A DNA stretch of 54,274 nucleotides from Zetaproteobacteria bacterium. Its GTDB lineage: Bacteria; Pseudomonadota; Zetaproteobacteria; Mariprofundales; J009. The stretch covers positions 1 through 54,274 of the forward strand of contig RFFX01000022.1 of the NCBI GenBank assembly GCA_003696765.1. The letters run 5' to 3'. Under the pieces are notes generated by a model, which saw only the letters and a program-made list of their open reading frames with translations, was not told the DNA's origin and searched no databases. The translations under genes and the position numbers were made by a program. Shown here piece by piece: positions 16,078-24,120 of this stretch (positions are counted from its first letter, which is position 1; the number at the start of each line of letters is the position of its first letter).

Positions 16078-17465
16078 CGTACCTCCCCCCGCAGGGTGAA
16101 GGAGAGCGGCCGCGCAAGCGAGCGGGCATCCCCCTGCTGGACCGCCCGCTGCCAGCTCTGCGCGCCGTGCAGGGTGATCGTCGCGGCCATCGGCGGCGCG
16201 GTCAGCCCCTGCTCCAACCGCTCGACCAACTCCAGCCCGTGGTCGGGATCCTTCCCGGCCGCCCCCTGGAGCGAGAAGGGCCACCGCTCCCCCCGGCCGG
16301 AGACCTCCACCCGGCGCAGCACCAGATCGTCGGGGACAACCGTGGCGAGATGGCGCAGAAAGAGGAGCGGCGCTTGCGGCAGCTCGAGCTGGGCGAAGAG
16401 GCGCAGTCGCCGCTCCTCCTCCTCCACCGCTTTCGCCTTCCGCTCCAGCGCGGCCAGCTGTCGCTGCACCACCTCCATGCGCGCGGCGATCTCACGGCCG
16501 TCCTCCCGATGGTCGCGCAGCAGCAGCTCCACCGACACCACCGTCCCGACCGTCAACAGCAGCAGCACTCCGAGCACCAGCAGCGTGCCGCGCATGATCA
16601 TCCGCCGCCGGGGCCGCTGTTGCACATACCACGGCACCAGGTTGCTGGTCAACCGCGAAGGCAGGCGGGTCACCTCCTGTGCCCACGGCGCGGCGGCGTT
16701 GCCGATCGGATCGACGCGCACCTCGTCGGCGCTGACCCGATCGCCTATCTGCTCCGCCACCTGCTCCGCCCCCGAGCCGGCCAGCCAGAGGACGGCGATG
16801 GTCACGCCGAACTGCTGCTTGGCGTAGAGCGCGGTGCGCTCGGCCTCCTGCTGCACCCGCCCCGCATCGCCCCCCCAGCGGGTGCTGATGTCGCGCAGGA
16901 AGAGCAGCGTACCGTCGCCGCGCGCCACCATGATCTCCATCTGGTTGGCGAAGAGCGCCACCAGCATGTGAAAGCGGTCGTCGCCTCCGGTCAACCCGAC
17001 CAGATGGCGCCCCATCACCTCACTCAGCGGCACCATCCGCACCGGGGTGAGGTAGAACTCCTCGCAGATGCGGATGATGGCGTTGCGCGCCGAACGGGGC
17101 ATCAGATGGAGCAGGACGCCATCCCCCTCCTTGGAGGGGAGCGTGCGCGTCCACGACCAGCTCGCCTGCCCCTCGAACACCTTCTCCTGATCGGCGCGAC
17201 GAAACAGCACCTTCTCCAGATCCTCCCGCTTCATCACCGGAACGTGGACGAAGGGATGGGAGATGAGCCGCGATTCGTAACTCATCGCCATCAGCGATCC
17301 CTGCCGCACCTTGAGCGCCGAGCAGACGTCGCGGATGGCCAGGTTGAACTCGTGCAGCTCGTGCACCGGGGCGGGCGCATCCCAGGCGCCGAGCAGCTTG
17401 TTGCCGTCCATGTAGGCGCAGTGCATCTCGCCTTCGACCCAGTTGATCCCGAGAATCCTGGCCAT
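16074..17465 (-). CDS. PilM-PilN fusion-like pilus protein (MshI-like)
   Basis: This 463-residue protein joins two functions that are separate genes in type IVa pili. Residues 1 to about 280 resemble the actin-like PilM/GspL cytoplasmic domain (GINWVEGEMHCAYMDGNK, and SEVMGRHLVGLTG near residue 150). A transmembrane helix follows at about 290-315 (GTLLVLGVLLLLTVGTVVSV), then a coiled coil rich in Glu/Arg and a PilN-like periplasmic domain. This is the MshI/GspL architecture. The ATG at 17465 lies right beside a degenerate repeat copy, and the best ribosome site (AGGG, about 9 nt upstream) lies inside that copy. Confidence 0.8.
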   Translation of the reverse strand: MARILGINWVEGEMHCAYMDGNKLLGAWDAPAPVHELHEFNLAIRDVCSALKVRQGSLMAMSYESRLISHPFVHVPVMKREDLEKVLFRRADQEKVFEGQASWSWTRTLPSKEGDGVLLHLMPRSARNAIIRICEEFYLTPVRMVPLSEVMGRHLVGLTGGDDRFHMLVALFANQMEIMVARGDGTLLFLRDISTRWGGDAGRVQQEAERTALYAKQQFGVTIAVLWLAGSGAEQVAEQIGDRVSADEVRVDPIGNAAAPWAQEVTRLPSRLTSNLVPWYVQQRPRRRMIMRGTLLVLGVLLLLTVGTVVSVELLLRDHREDGREIAARMEVVQRQLAALERKAKAVEEEERRLRLFAQLELPQAPLLFLRHLATVVPDDLVLRRVEVSGRGERWPFSLQGAAGKDPDHGLELVERLEQGLTAPPMAATITLHGAQSWQRAVQQGDARSLARPLSFTLRGEVR

Positions 17466-17467
17466 CA

Positions 17468-17526
17468 GCGATCCCTACAAATCCGTCGGTTGCAAAGGGA
17501 GCAGCGTTCTTGCGAAGGCGTCATCA
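17468..17526 (-). repeat. Degenerate copy of the five-hairpin repeat
   Basis: The plus strand contains B-tail/C-head sequence (CGATCCCTACAAATCCGTCG then GTTGC) and an E-like TTCTTGCGAAGGCGTCATC. The second halves of C and all of D are lost. It fills the junction between the platform-protein stop and the PilM/PilN-like start, and overlaps the former's stop codon. Confidence 0.65.
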
Positions 17527-18738
17527 GTGCTTGATCGCTCCGCTCATCATGCCGACCATCGGCAGGAACATGGCCAGCGCGACGAAACCGACGATCCCCA
17601 CCAACGTGACGATGATCATCGGCTCGACGACGGAGAAGACCCGCTTGATCCGCACCGGAATCTCCTCGTCGTAGTAGCGGGCCACGTAATCGAGCGCATC
17701 ATCCAGCGTGCCGCTGGCCTCGCCGACCGAGATCATGCGCAGCAGCAGGTGGGGAAAGATCCGGTGGCGCTCCAGCGACTCGCTCAGGTTGCCACCGCTG
17801 GCGATCTCCGCCTCGGCGGCGGCGATCCCACGCTCGATCAACGGGCTGCCGGTCAGGCTGCGGCAGAGCTCCAGCGCCTCGAGCAGCGGCACGCCGGCGC
17901 GGAGCAGCACGGCGAGGTTGTGCGACAACCGAGAGAGGGCGATCATGCGGTTGAGCTCACCGAAGACCGGCATGGTCATCTTGACGTGGTCCACCTTCAT
18001 GGCGAAGGCCGCGCTGCGCCGGCGCGCCTGGCGGAAGCCTGCCACCGCCGCCACCACCACCAGCAACACCGCCCACCACCACCGGCTCATGAACGCACCG
18101 GTGGCGATCACCGCTCGGGTGGGCAGCGGCAGTGGAATGCCCAGGCCGAGGAGCAGCGCCGCGAACTTGGGCACGACGAAGGTGAAGAGCAGCGCGACGA
18201 AGCCGCACACCGCCAGCAGCACCATGATCGGATAGATGCTGGCCTGCTTGATCTGGGCCATGAGCTGCTCGACCCACTCCATGTAGCGTCTGAGCTCCTC
18301 GAAGGTGTCGATCAGGTTGCCGCTGAACTCACCCGCGCGCACCAGATCGACCACCTGCCGCTCGAACACCTCCGGGTGGAGCGCCATCGCCTCATGGACC
18401 GACACGCCGGCGTGGATGTTGCGCGCCATGTCGTTGATCACCCAGCTGAAACCCTCGTTCCCTCCTTCGCGCCCCATCTCCTCCAGCGCATCGATCACCG
18501 TCACCCCGGCCTTCATCAGCTGCGCCATGCCGGCGAAGAACTGGATCAGATCGCGCCGCCGGACCTTCCGTTTGCGCCGCTGCTCCTGCTGCTCCTCCCG
18601 CGCCTTCGGTTTCGCATCGATCAGCCAGTAGCCGGTCTGCTGCAGCTTGGCGTCGAGCGCCGCCTCATCCGGTGCGGTCATGTTGCCGCTCACCTCGACC
18701 CCGGCACGGTCCACCGCCCGGTAGCTGTATTCCGGCAC
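17524..18738 (-). CDS. mshG: GspF/PilC-family platform protein (MshG-like)
   Basis: This 404-residue inner-membrane protein has two T2SSF domains (about 70-195 and 270-395) and three strongly hydrophobic helices: IYPIMVLLAVCGFVALLFTF, WWWAVLLVVVAAVAGF and EPMIIVTLVGIVGFVALAMF. Motifs include RKVRRRDLIQFFAGMAQLM and RLSHNLAVLLRAGVPLLEAL. It would anchor the assembly ATPase and pilin polymerisation. The N-terminus MPEYSYRAVDRAGVEVSG is typical of the family and supports the GTG start at 18738. It follows the ATPase gene by about 90 bp. Confidence 0.93.
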   Translation of the reverse strand: MPEYSYRAVDRAGVEVSGNMTAPDEAALDAKLQQTGYWLIDAKPKAREEQQEQRRKRKVRRRDLIQFFAGMAQLMKAGVTVIDALEEMGREGGNEGFSWVINDMARNIHAGVSVHEAMALHPEVFERQVVDLVRAGEFSGNLIDTFEELRRYMEWVEQLMAQIKQASIYPIMVLLAVCGFVALLFTFVVPKFAALLLGLGIPLPLPTRAVIATGAFMSRWWWAVLLVVVAAVAGFRQARRRSAAFAMKVDHVKMTMPVFGELNRMIALSRLSHNLAVLLRAGVPLLEALELCRSLTGSPLIERGIAAAEAEIASGGNLSESLERHRIFPHLLLRMISVGEASGTLDDALDYVARYYDEEIPVRIKRVFSVVEPMIIVTLVGIVGFVALAMFLPMVGMMSGAIKH

Positions 18739-18796
18739 GGCTCGATGCCTCCGTTCGGCTTACGAAGAGCAACGCAACGCCATCAACGGCAGGCGG

Positions 18797-18845
18797 CCGT
18801 CGACGGCGGGGTCGCAAGAAAGCGGCGTCAATGGCCGCGCGCCAC
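18797..18845 (+). repeat. Possible eroded E-D part of the five-hairpin repeat
   Basis: Around 18801-18830 the plus strand reads GACGGCGGGGTC-GCAA-GAAAGCGGCGTC. This is an imperfect E stem with the usual GCAA loop, followed by GGCCGCGC as in module D. It overlaps the stop codon of the ATPase gene (18828-18830), the same placement as the intact copies at ettA and purD. Pairing is too eroded to be certain. Confidence 0.4.
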
Positions 18846-20510
18846 GCGCAGCACCTCGGTCACCGTGGTCACCCCCTGCAGCGCCTTGCCGATCCCGTCC
18901 ATGAACATGGTGCGCATGCCGTTCTCCAGCGCCAGCCGGGTCAGCTCCGCCTTGGTCGCGCCGTGGACGATGGCGTCGTGGAAGCGGTCGTCGAGCAGCA
19001 GCACCTCGTTGATCGTCGCCCGCCCCTTGTAGCCGCTGTTCATGCAGCTCGCACAGCCGACCGCCCGCCACAGCCTCGGCCGGCTCTCCGGCTTGAGCGG
19101 CACACCCGCATCTTCCAGCTCCTTCTTCGGATCCTCCACCGGCGCCTTGCACTCCGGGCAGAGCCGCCGCACCAGCCGCTGCCCCATCACCGCCGCCAGA
19201 CAGGCGGGCAGGAGATAGGGCTCCACCCCCATGTCGATCAGGCGGGGGATGGCGCCGACGGCGTCGTTGGTGTGCAGGGTGGAGAAGACCAGATGGCCGG
19301 TGAGCGAGGCGCGCACGGCCAGCTCCGCCGTTTCGCCGTCGCGGATCTCGCCGATCAGGATGACGTCGGGATCCTGCCGCAGCAGCGCCCGCAGTCCGGA
19401 GGCGAAGGTCAGCCCCACCTCGGGGTTGACCTGCGTCTGCCGCACCAGCGGGAGGCGATACTCGATCGGGTCCTCGAGCGTGAAGATCGAGCGGTCCTCG
19501 GAGTTGATCTCCCCCAACGCGGCGTAGAGGGTGGTCGTCTTGCCCGACCCGGTGGGACCGGTGACCAGGATGACACCGTGCGGCCGGTCGATCGCGGTGC
19601 GGAACCGCTGCAGATTGACCTTGGAGAGGCCGACGGAATCGAGCCGGAGATCCATCTTGCCCTGATCGAGCAGCCGCATCACCACATTCTCGCCGTGGGC
19701 CGTCGGCAAGGTGGAGACACGCAGATCGACCACCCGCTTGCCGAAGGGGAAGTGGATGCGGCCGTCCTGCGGGATGCGTTTCTCGGTGATGTTCATCCCG
19801 GCCATGATCTTGAGCCGGGCGAGGATGGCCAGCTGCAGCTGCTTGGGGATCAGCACCGAGCGCTGCAGCAGGCCGTCCACCCGCATGCGCACGCGGACGA
19901 TCTTCTCGTCCGGCTCGATGTGGATGTCGGTGGCGCCGTTCTTGATCCCCTCGGCGATCAGCTGGTCGACCAGCCGCACCATCGGCGCGCTGTCCGAATC
20001 CTCCTCCTGCGCGGAGACCCCCTCGCGCAGGATCTTGTCCATCGTCTCCTCGATGCTGACGCCCTGCATGTAGTTGCGGGCGATGGCATCCATCACGTCG
20101 CCCTCGGGGGCGCTGGCCACCTCCACCCGCAGCTGACACTGCTTTTCCAGCGTGTCGATGGCCACCACGTCGTAGGGATCGGCCATCACCACCGTGATGG
20201 CGTCGCCGTCGACCTCGTAGGGAATCAGCTTGAAACGGCGGGCCATCTCGTGCGGCACCAGCTTGAGCACGTCGGGATCGATCACCGCCGAGGAGATGTC
20301 GATCACCTGCGTGTTGGTCTCGCTGGCCAGGGCGTCGGCCAGGGCATCGGCGGTGATGAAACCGAGCCCGATCAGCGCCTCGCCGAGGTAGCCGCCGAGC
20401 CGCTTCTGCTCGCGCAGGGCCAGATCGAGCTGACTGCGGGTGATCAGCCCCTGATCGATCAACCGCTCCCCGAGCGGCTTGCGCTGTTGCTGTCTCTGCT
20501 GCTCCGCCAA
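18828..20510 (-). CDS. mshE: GspE/PilB-family assembly ATPase (MshE-like)
   Basis: This 560-residue ATPase has a T2SSE N-terminal (MshEN-like) domain at about residues 10-140 (KPLGERLIDQGLITRSQLDL) and an ATPase domain in the C-terminal half. Walker A is GPTGSGKTTTLYAALG, the Asp box/Walker B is LLRQDPDVILIGEIRDGETA, and the zinc-binding tetracysteine segment has CPEC and CASC. The MshEN domain binds c-di-GMP in Vibrio MshE; binding here is inferred. I chose TTG at 20510 because GGAGG lies 5 nt before it; the next in-frame possibility (TTG 20564) falls inside the preceding terminator hairpin. Confidence 0.94.
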   Translation of the reverse strand: MAEQQRQQQRKPLGERLIDQGLITRSQLDLALREQKRLGGYLGEALIGLGFITADALADALASETNTQVIDISSAVIDPDVLKLVPHEMARRFKLIPYEVDGDAITVVMADPYDVVAIDTLEKQCQLRVEVASAPEGDVMDAIARNYMQGVSIEETMDKILREGVSAQEEDSDSAPMVRLVDQLIAEGIKNGATDIHIEPDEKIVRVRMRVDGLLQRSVLIPKQLQLAILARLKIMAGMNITEKRIPQDGRIHFPFGKRVVDLRVSTLPTAHGENVVMRLLDQGKMDLRLDSVGLSKVNLQRFRTAIDRPHGVILVTGPTGSGKTTTLYAALGEINSEDRSIFTLEDPIEYRLPLVRQTQVNPEVGLTFASGLRALLRQDPDVILIGEIRDGETAELAVRASLTGHLVFSTLHTNDAVGAIPRLIDMGVEPYLLPACLAAVMGQRLVRRLCPECKAPVEDPKKELEDAGVPLKPESRPRLWRAVGCASCMNSGYKGRATINEVLLLDDRFHDAIVHGATKAELTRLALENGMRTMFMDGIGKALQGVTTVTEVLRVARGH

Positions 20511-20555
20511 TCCCCCCTCCGGCCGTGCCGCTTCCGTCGCCGGATGTTCAACCAA

Positions 20556-20586
20556 AAACGGCAAGGGAGGTCATCCCTTGCCGTTT
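20556..20586 (-). terminator. Terminator between the pilin and the assembly ATPase gene
   Basis: A perfect 13-bp stem (AAACGGCAAGGGA / TCCCTTGCCGTTT) with loop GGTCA is followed on the minus strand by TTTTTGG. It begins 56 bp after the pilin stop and lies upstream of the ATPase start at 20510. Partial termination here would make the pilin more abundant than the machinery downstream. Confidence 0.9.
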
Positions 20587-20641
20587 CCATCGATCCAAAG
20601 TCAAAGGCAGAGGAAGGCTGCCTTACGCCCGGCTACAGCGA

Positions 20642-21238
20642 TCAGAACGCCGCGATAAATGCGTAGAGATCCGTCGCCACAGTTGGAGCGGCGGTCGCCG
20701 TATAGGTATCCTGTACGATCCTTCCGTCTGCATACCAGTTGCCGCTCGCATCACCATCAACCACATCGCTGATCGCCTTGCCGTCCGCCGGATCGACACT
20801 CGGGATCCCGACCGAGATGATCCAGGTCTTGTTGGCGTAGCTGTTGGTGCCACTGGTCCCCAAGGCATAGCCGTGCGCGGATGTCGGCGCCTCCTTGACC
20901 AGCACCGCCGTACCCGAGCTCACCGCGCTGAAGAGCTTGTCCAACCCTTTGTCGAGATACGGGCCCTTCCAGTTCGACACTCCACTCGGAGCGGAAACCA
21001 GATCGCTGGCGGAAGAGGGAAGTTGCCCTGTATCCTTGTAGTAGTTCGCCACCGCGGTCTGCACCGCCTGGATGTTGCTGGCGACCGCATTGATCTTCGA
21101 ATCACGGATGGCATCGAAGATCTTCGGGGCGATGATCGACGCCAGGATGGCGATCACGGCGAGCACGCCGATCATCTCGATCATGGTGAAACCGCCCTGA
21201 CGGCGATAGATGGGGATGGACGATGTCATGGTATTCAA
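20642..21238 (-). CDS. Type IV pilin / pseudopilin, probable major subunit of the MSHA-like pilus
   Basis: This 198-residue prepilin has a short leader ending in Gly16, then FTMIEMIGVLAVIAILASII, the class III N-methylation/cleavage signal with Glu5 of the mature protein. Processing by a prepilin peptidase (not in the window) leaves about 182 residues. The C-terminal domain is Ser/Gly/Thr/Asp-rich and lacks the usual disulfide pair: no cysteine is visible. TTG at 21238 has GGAGG 5 nt upstream; ATG three codons later would need a longer spacing. It is first in the pilus gene string and followed by a terminator, as expected for an abundant subunit. Confidence 0.9.
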   Translation of the reverse strand: MNTMTSSIPIYRRQGGFTMIEMIGVLAVIAILASIIAPKIFDAIRDSKINAVASNIQAVQTAVANYYKDTGQLPSSASDLVSAPSGVSNWKGPYLDKGLDKLFSAVSSGTAVLVKEAPTSAHGYALGTSGTNSYANKTWIISVGIPSVDPADGKAISDVVDGDASGNWYADGRIVQDTYTATAAPTVATDLYAFIAAF

Positions 21239-21326
21239 GGCTCCCTCCGGAAAGGTGTCGTTGGTCTGATTGACGGTTTACGGCGCCGCTCCGCCGCGAC
21301 GACAGCAGACGCCCCCGTACGGGCGA

Positions 21327-21355
21327 AGGCTAGCCGCGCGCCCTAACTGTTGCAA
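21327..21355 (-). promoter_or_regulatory. Weak candidate promoter for the pilin gene
   Basis: On the minus strand, TTGCAA (21355-21350) and TAGCCT (21332-21327) are separated by 17 bp, about 90 bp upstream of the pilin start. The two boxes match sigma-70 consensus at only 4/6 and 3/6 positions. No sigma-54 element was found. The rest of 21239-21420 holds no gene. Confidence 0.25.
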
Positions 21356-21420
21356 ACCCCGATACAATATGGCGGCCGTGCGCGCCACCGATTCATCCAA
21401 CCCGCACCCGCATGCCTTTG

Positions 21421-21789
21421 TCAGACGTGGGTGCGCTCCCCCTGCTCCTGGGCGCTCTTGCACTCGATGCACAAGGTGGTCACCGGCCGTGCCCGAAGCC
21501 TCTGGGGCCGGATGTCGCCTCCACACGCCTCGCAGATGCCGTACTCGCCGTTCCTGATCCGCTCCAACGCCTGGTCGATCTTCCGGATCAACTTGCGCTC
21601 CCGATCCTTGATACGCAGCTCGAAACTGCGGTCGGTCTCCATCGTCGCCTGATCGGTCGGATCGGGGAAGGCGGACAACTCCTGCTCGTGCAGCTGATGC
21701 ATGTTCTCGTACTGGCCGGCGACCAGCTCCTCGCGCCATGCGCGCAGCTGCGCTTCGAACTGGGCCAGCTCCTCTGCCGTCAATGCCAT
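21421..21789 (-). CDS. DksA/TraR-family zinc-finger protein
   Basis: This 122-residue protein has an N-terminal coiled coil (about 1-75) and a C4 zinc finger: CEAC (about residues 83-86) and CIEC (about 104-107), with the family string RIRNGEYGICEACGGDI. DksA-like proteins bind the RNA polymerase secondary channel, DksA itself with ppGpp. The acidic tip pair appears as DPTDQAT. It is about 30 residues shorter than E. coli DksA, with the N-terminal region missing, so it may be a paralog rather than DksA itself. GAGGAG lies 12 nt before the ATG at 21789. It separates the two pilin-like genes, which read apart from each other. Confidence 0.88.
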   Translation of the reverse strand: MALTAEELAQFEAQLRAWREELVAGQYENMHQLHEQELSAFPDPTDQATMETDRSFELRIKDRERKLIRKIDQALERIRNGEYGICEACGGDIRPQRLRARPVTTLCIECKSAQEQGERTHV

Positions 21790-21815
21790 GTTCCTGATCT
21801 CCTCTCTTGCGGGGG

Positions 21816-21831
21816 CCCCTCTTGCGAGGGG
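21816..21831. repeat. Hairpin with TTGC loop upstream of the DksA-like gene
   Basis: CCCCTC-TTGC-GAGGGG is a perfect 6-bp stem with the loop seen in module E of the repeat family. No flanking D or C module is recognisable, so a relation to the family is only suggested. It would lie in the 5' leader of the DksA-like mRNA. Confidence 0.4.
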
Positions 21832-21924
21832 CGGCGCATTGTGGAAATCGCGGCCGTTTTTGCAAGCGCCGCAACCGTCCGTCAGCATTGACGCCGACTC
21901 CTACCACATGAGGTGCCTATCGCC

Positions 21925-23133
21925 ATGTCTGCCAGCCTCGACCGTCCGCGCGGCTTCAGCATGATCGAGATGGTCGGCGTGCTCGCCGTCATCTCCATCC
22001 TCGCGGCCGTGATCGCCCCCAGCGCCATCCAGATGATCTCCTCCAGCAAGCAGACCGCCGAGGATCAGGCGCTGAGCGCGATCGCCGACGCCTTCCGGCT
22101 CTATGTGCAGAACAACAAGAAGATCCCCAACGAGGCCACCTGGGCCGGCGATCTGGCCACGCTGATGAACAGCGCCCCCTCCAAGGTGACCACCAACGGC
22201 AACAACGGCAGCCGCATCTACCTCTACCCGCAGGACTTCTTCACCCAGGGCAACACCACCGCGCCACTGCCCTACGACCAGTACGCCGCCGCCGTCTCGG
22301 ATGCCAACGCCGGCGCGATCAGCGCCCTGCCCACCTCCTCGCCCTACAACGCCCGCGTGATGGTGGTCTCCAACCTCAACCCGGCCACCCCGCTCACCCA
22401 GACCTCGGGGGCGCTGGCCGCCTCCACCTTCGACAACATCTGGAACCAGAGCGGCGCCTTCCCCGCCGAGCTGACCGAGGGCGACATGCTCAAGATCGCC
22501 CGCATCAACCTGGCGGACCTGTTCGACAGCCTGGTGCTCAACAACAACGATCCGGCCGCCAGCGCCAGCTACCGCATCGACGGTGTTGCCATGCCGGCCA
22601 TCGCCCCCGGCAGCCAGGTGACACTGGCCCTGATCAAGACCACCCAGCTCGACCTGCTCGACTCCTACGGCACCGTCTACAACCGCCATGTTCTCAACGC
22701 CGCCACCTCCTTCTCCTACCTGACCACCTGGGGCGGCACGCTGGGCGCCACCGGCGGCAGTGGCAGCGGGGGAAGTAGCGGCAGCAGCGGCTCCACCACC
22801 GGCCCCAACGGCGGCTCCACCACCATCACCACCCTCTCAAGCAGCAACGTCACCAACCCGACACCAATGGCCACCCAGCAGCCGAACTGCACCTCACAGG
22901 GATCGTTCACCCTGACCCTGACCAACAACTCGAATCAGGACTACCTGATCTTCGAGGGGCAGACCTCCGGCAGCAACTTCGTCCCCTCCACCCCGGACAA
23001 GGTGAAAAAAGGCAATACCGCAGCCCCGACCATCGCCGGCTGCTCGGTGGTGCTGCTCTCCACCGGCAAGAAGACCGCGCCGCTCTACCTCTTCTACATG
23101 CCCAACAACAACACCAGCTACACCTTCCCGTAA
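21925..23133 (+). CDS. Large pilin-like protein with Gly/Ser linker and extra C-terminal domain
   Basis: This 402-residue prepilin has leader MSASLDRPRG, cleaved before FSMIEMVGVLAVISILAAVI, giving a type IV pilin N-terminal helix. The pilin-like body runs to about 265. A flexible linker follows (about 268-302, nearly all Gly, Ser, Thr). The last 100 residues form a separate Asn/Thr/Ser-rich domain with two cysteines (NCTSQGSFTLTLTNN and IAGCSVVLL) that could pair. I do not recognise the domain; a tip adhesin or minor pilin is the natural guess. GAGGTG lies 10 nt before the ATG at 21925, favouring it over GTG at 21913. The pilus cluster lies on the opposite strand, past the DksA-like gene. 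Confidence 0.85.
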   Translation: MSASLDRPRGFSMIEMVGVLAVISILAAVIAPSAIQMISSSKQTAEDQALSAIADAFRLYVQNNKKIPNEATWAGDLATLMNSAPSKVTTNGNNGSRIYLYPQDFFTQGNTTAPLPYDQYAAAVSDANAGAISALPTSSPYNARVMVVSNLNPATPLTQTSGALAASTFDNIWNQSGAFPAELTEGDMLKIARINLADLFDSLVLNNNDPAASASYRIDGVAMPAIAPGSQVTLALIKTTQLDLLDSYGTVYNRHVLNAATSFSYLTTWGGTLGATGGSGSGGSSGSSGSTTGPNGGSTTITTLSSSNVTNPTPMATQQPNCTSQGSFTLTLTNNSNQDYLIFEGQTSGSNFVPSTPDKVKKGNTAAPTIAGCSVVLLSTGKKTAPLYLFYMPNNNTSYTFP

Positions 23134-23181
23134 GCACCTGAGAGCGGGCCATGGGCGGCCAGCTCATAGGGCGTAAGAGGG

Positions 23182-23197
23182 CGGGGTCGGACCAAGC
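23182..23197 (+). repeat. Left terminal inverted repeat of the RAYT element
   Basis: CGGGGTCGGACCAAGC is identical to the reverse complement of 24120-24135. It lies 48 bp after the stop of the large pilin-like gene. Confidence 0.9.
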
Positions 23198-23247
23198 CAA
23201 CATATTGAAATGATGCGCATATCATTCGATTTCACCCCTGTTTTTCC

Positions 23248-23289
23248 GCTTAGAACCCACTTTTTGCCGTCAAAAAGAGCACTCTAAGC
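23248..23289 (+). repeat. Nested hairpin upstream of the RAYT gene
   Basis: An outer stem GCTTAGA/TCTAAGC encloses an inner stem CTTTTTG-CCGT-CAAAAAG. It lies 24 bp before the transposase start codon and is a candidate structural recognition site for the Y1 enzyme. Confidence 0.75.
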
Positions 23290-23313
23290 AATCGCGGCGA
23301 GGAGGCGACGCCC

Positions 23314-24120
23314 GTGGCCAGAGCAAACCGCCACCACATCCCCGGGCAGGTGTGGCACATCACCCACCGCTGCCACAAACAGGAGTTCCTGCTCCGGTTC
23401 GCCAAGGACCGGGCGCAGTGGATCCGCTGGCTGTTCGAGGCCAAAAAGCGCTACCATCTCACCATCCTCAACTACATAGCCACCAGCAACCACATCCATC
23501 TGCTGGCCGTCGACGATGACTCCAACCCGATTCCCCGCAGCATCCAGTTGGCCGCCGGCCGGACCGCGCAGGCGTTCAATCGCAGGAAGAAGCGCCGCGG
23601 CGCCTTCTGGGAGGATCGCTACCACGCCACGGCCATCGAGAGTGGCGCGCACCTGATCCGCTGTTTGACCTACATCGACCTGAACATGGTCCGGGCGGGC
23701 GTGGTTTCCCATCCGTCGGAGTGGCCGCACAGCGGATTCCACGAGATCCAGTCGCCCCCCAGCCGCTACCGCCTGATCGACCAGGAGCGGCTGATCGCAC
23801 TGACCGGAGCGGCGGACGACGCCGATCTGCGGCGGGCGCACCGCGAATGGATCGCGCAGGCGATCGAACGCGGAGCGATGGCGCGGCGGCCGGAGTTCAC
23901 CTCCGCGCTGGCCGTCGGCAGCGCTCGGTTCGTGGCGCAAATCCAGAAGCAACTGGGCGTGCGGGCGCACGGCCGCAACATCACCCGAACCGACGACGAC
24001 GCATACACCCTGCGCGAGCCGGAGGGCACTTACAGCGTCGATTTCGACCCCAAAAACGGCCTTCTAAGCGCTGAAAACAGCGTTTTTCTCGACATAAACG
24101 GCGAAGATTCAGTAGGTTAG
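23314..24120 (+). CDS. REP-associated tyrosine (Y1) transposase
   Basis: This 268-residue protein starts MARANRHHIPGQVWHITHRC, the usual opening of RAYT/IS200-like proteins. The HUH metal motif is SNHIHLLA (H60, H62) and the catalytic tyrosine is Y120 in CLTYIDLNMVRAG. Also present are the family strings AQAFNRRKKRRGAFWEDRYH and SEWPHSGFHE. Such enzymes nick single-stranded DNA at hairpins and are usually domesticated, moving small palindromes (REPs). The GTG start has GAGGAGG-like sequence about 14 nt upstream. Its stop codon (24118-24120) overlaps the right terminal repeat by one base. Confidence 0.93.
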   Translation: MARANRHHIPGQVWHITHRCHKQEFLLRFAKDRAQWIRWLFEAKKRYHLTILNYIATSNHIHLLAVDDDSNPIPRSIQLAAGRTAQAFNRRKKRRGAFWEDRYHATAIESGAHLIRCLTYIDLNMVRAGVVSHPSEWPHSGFHEIQSPPSRYRLIDQERLIALTGAADDADLRRAHREWIAQAIERGAMARRPEFTSALAVGSARFVAQIQKQLGVRAHGRNITRTDDDAYTLREPEGTYSVDFDPKNGLLSAENSVFLDINGEDSVG

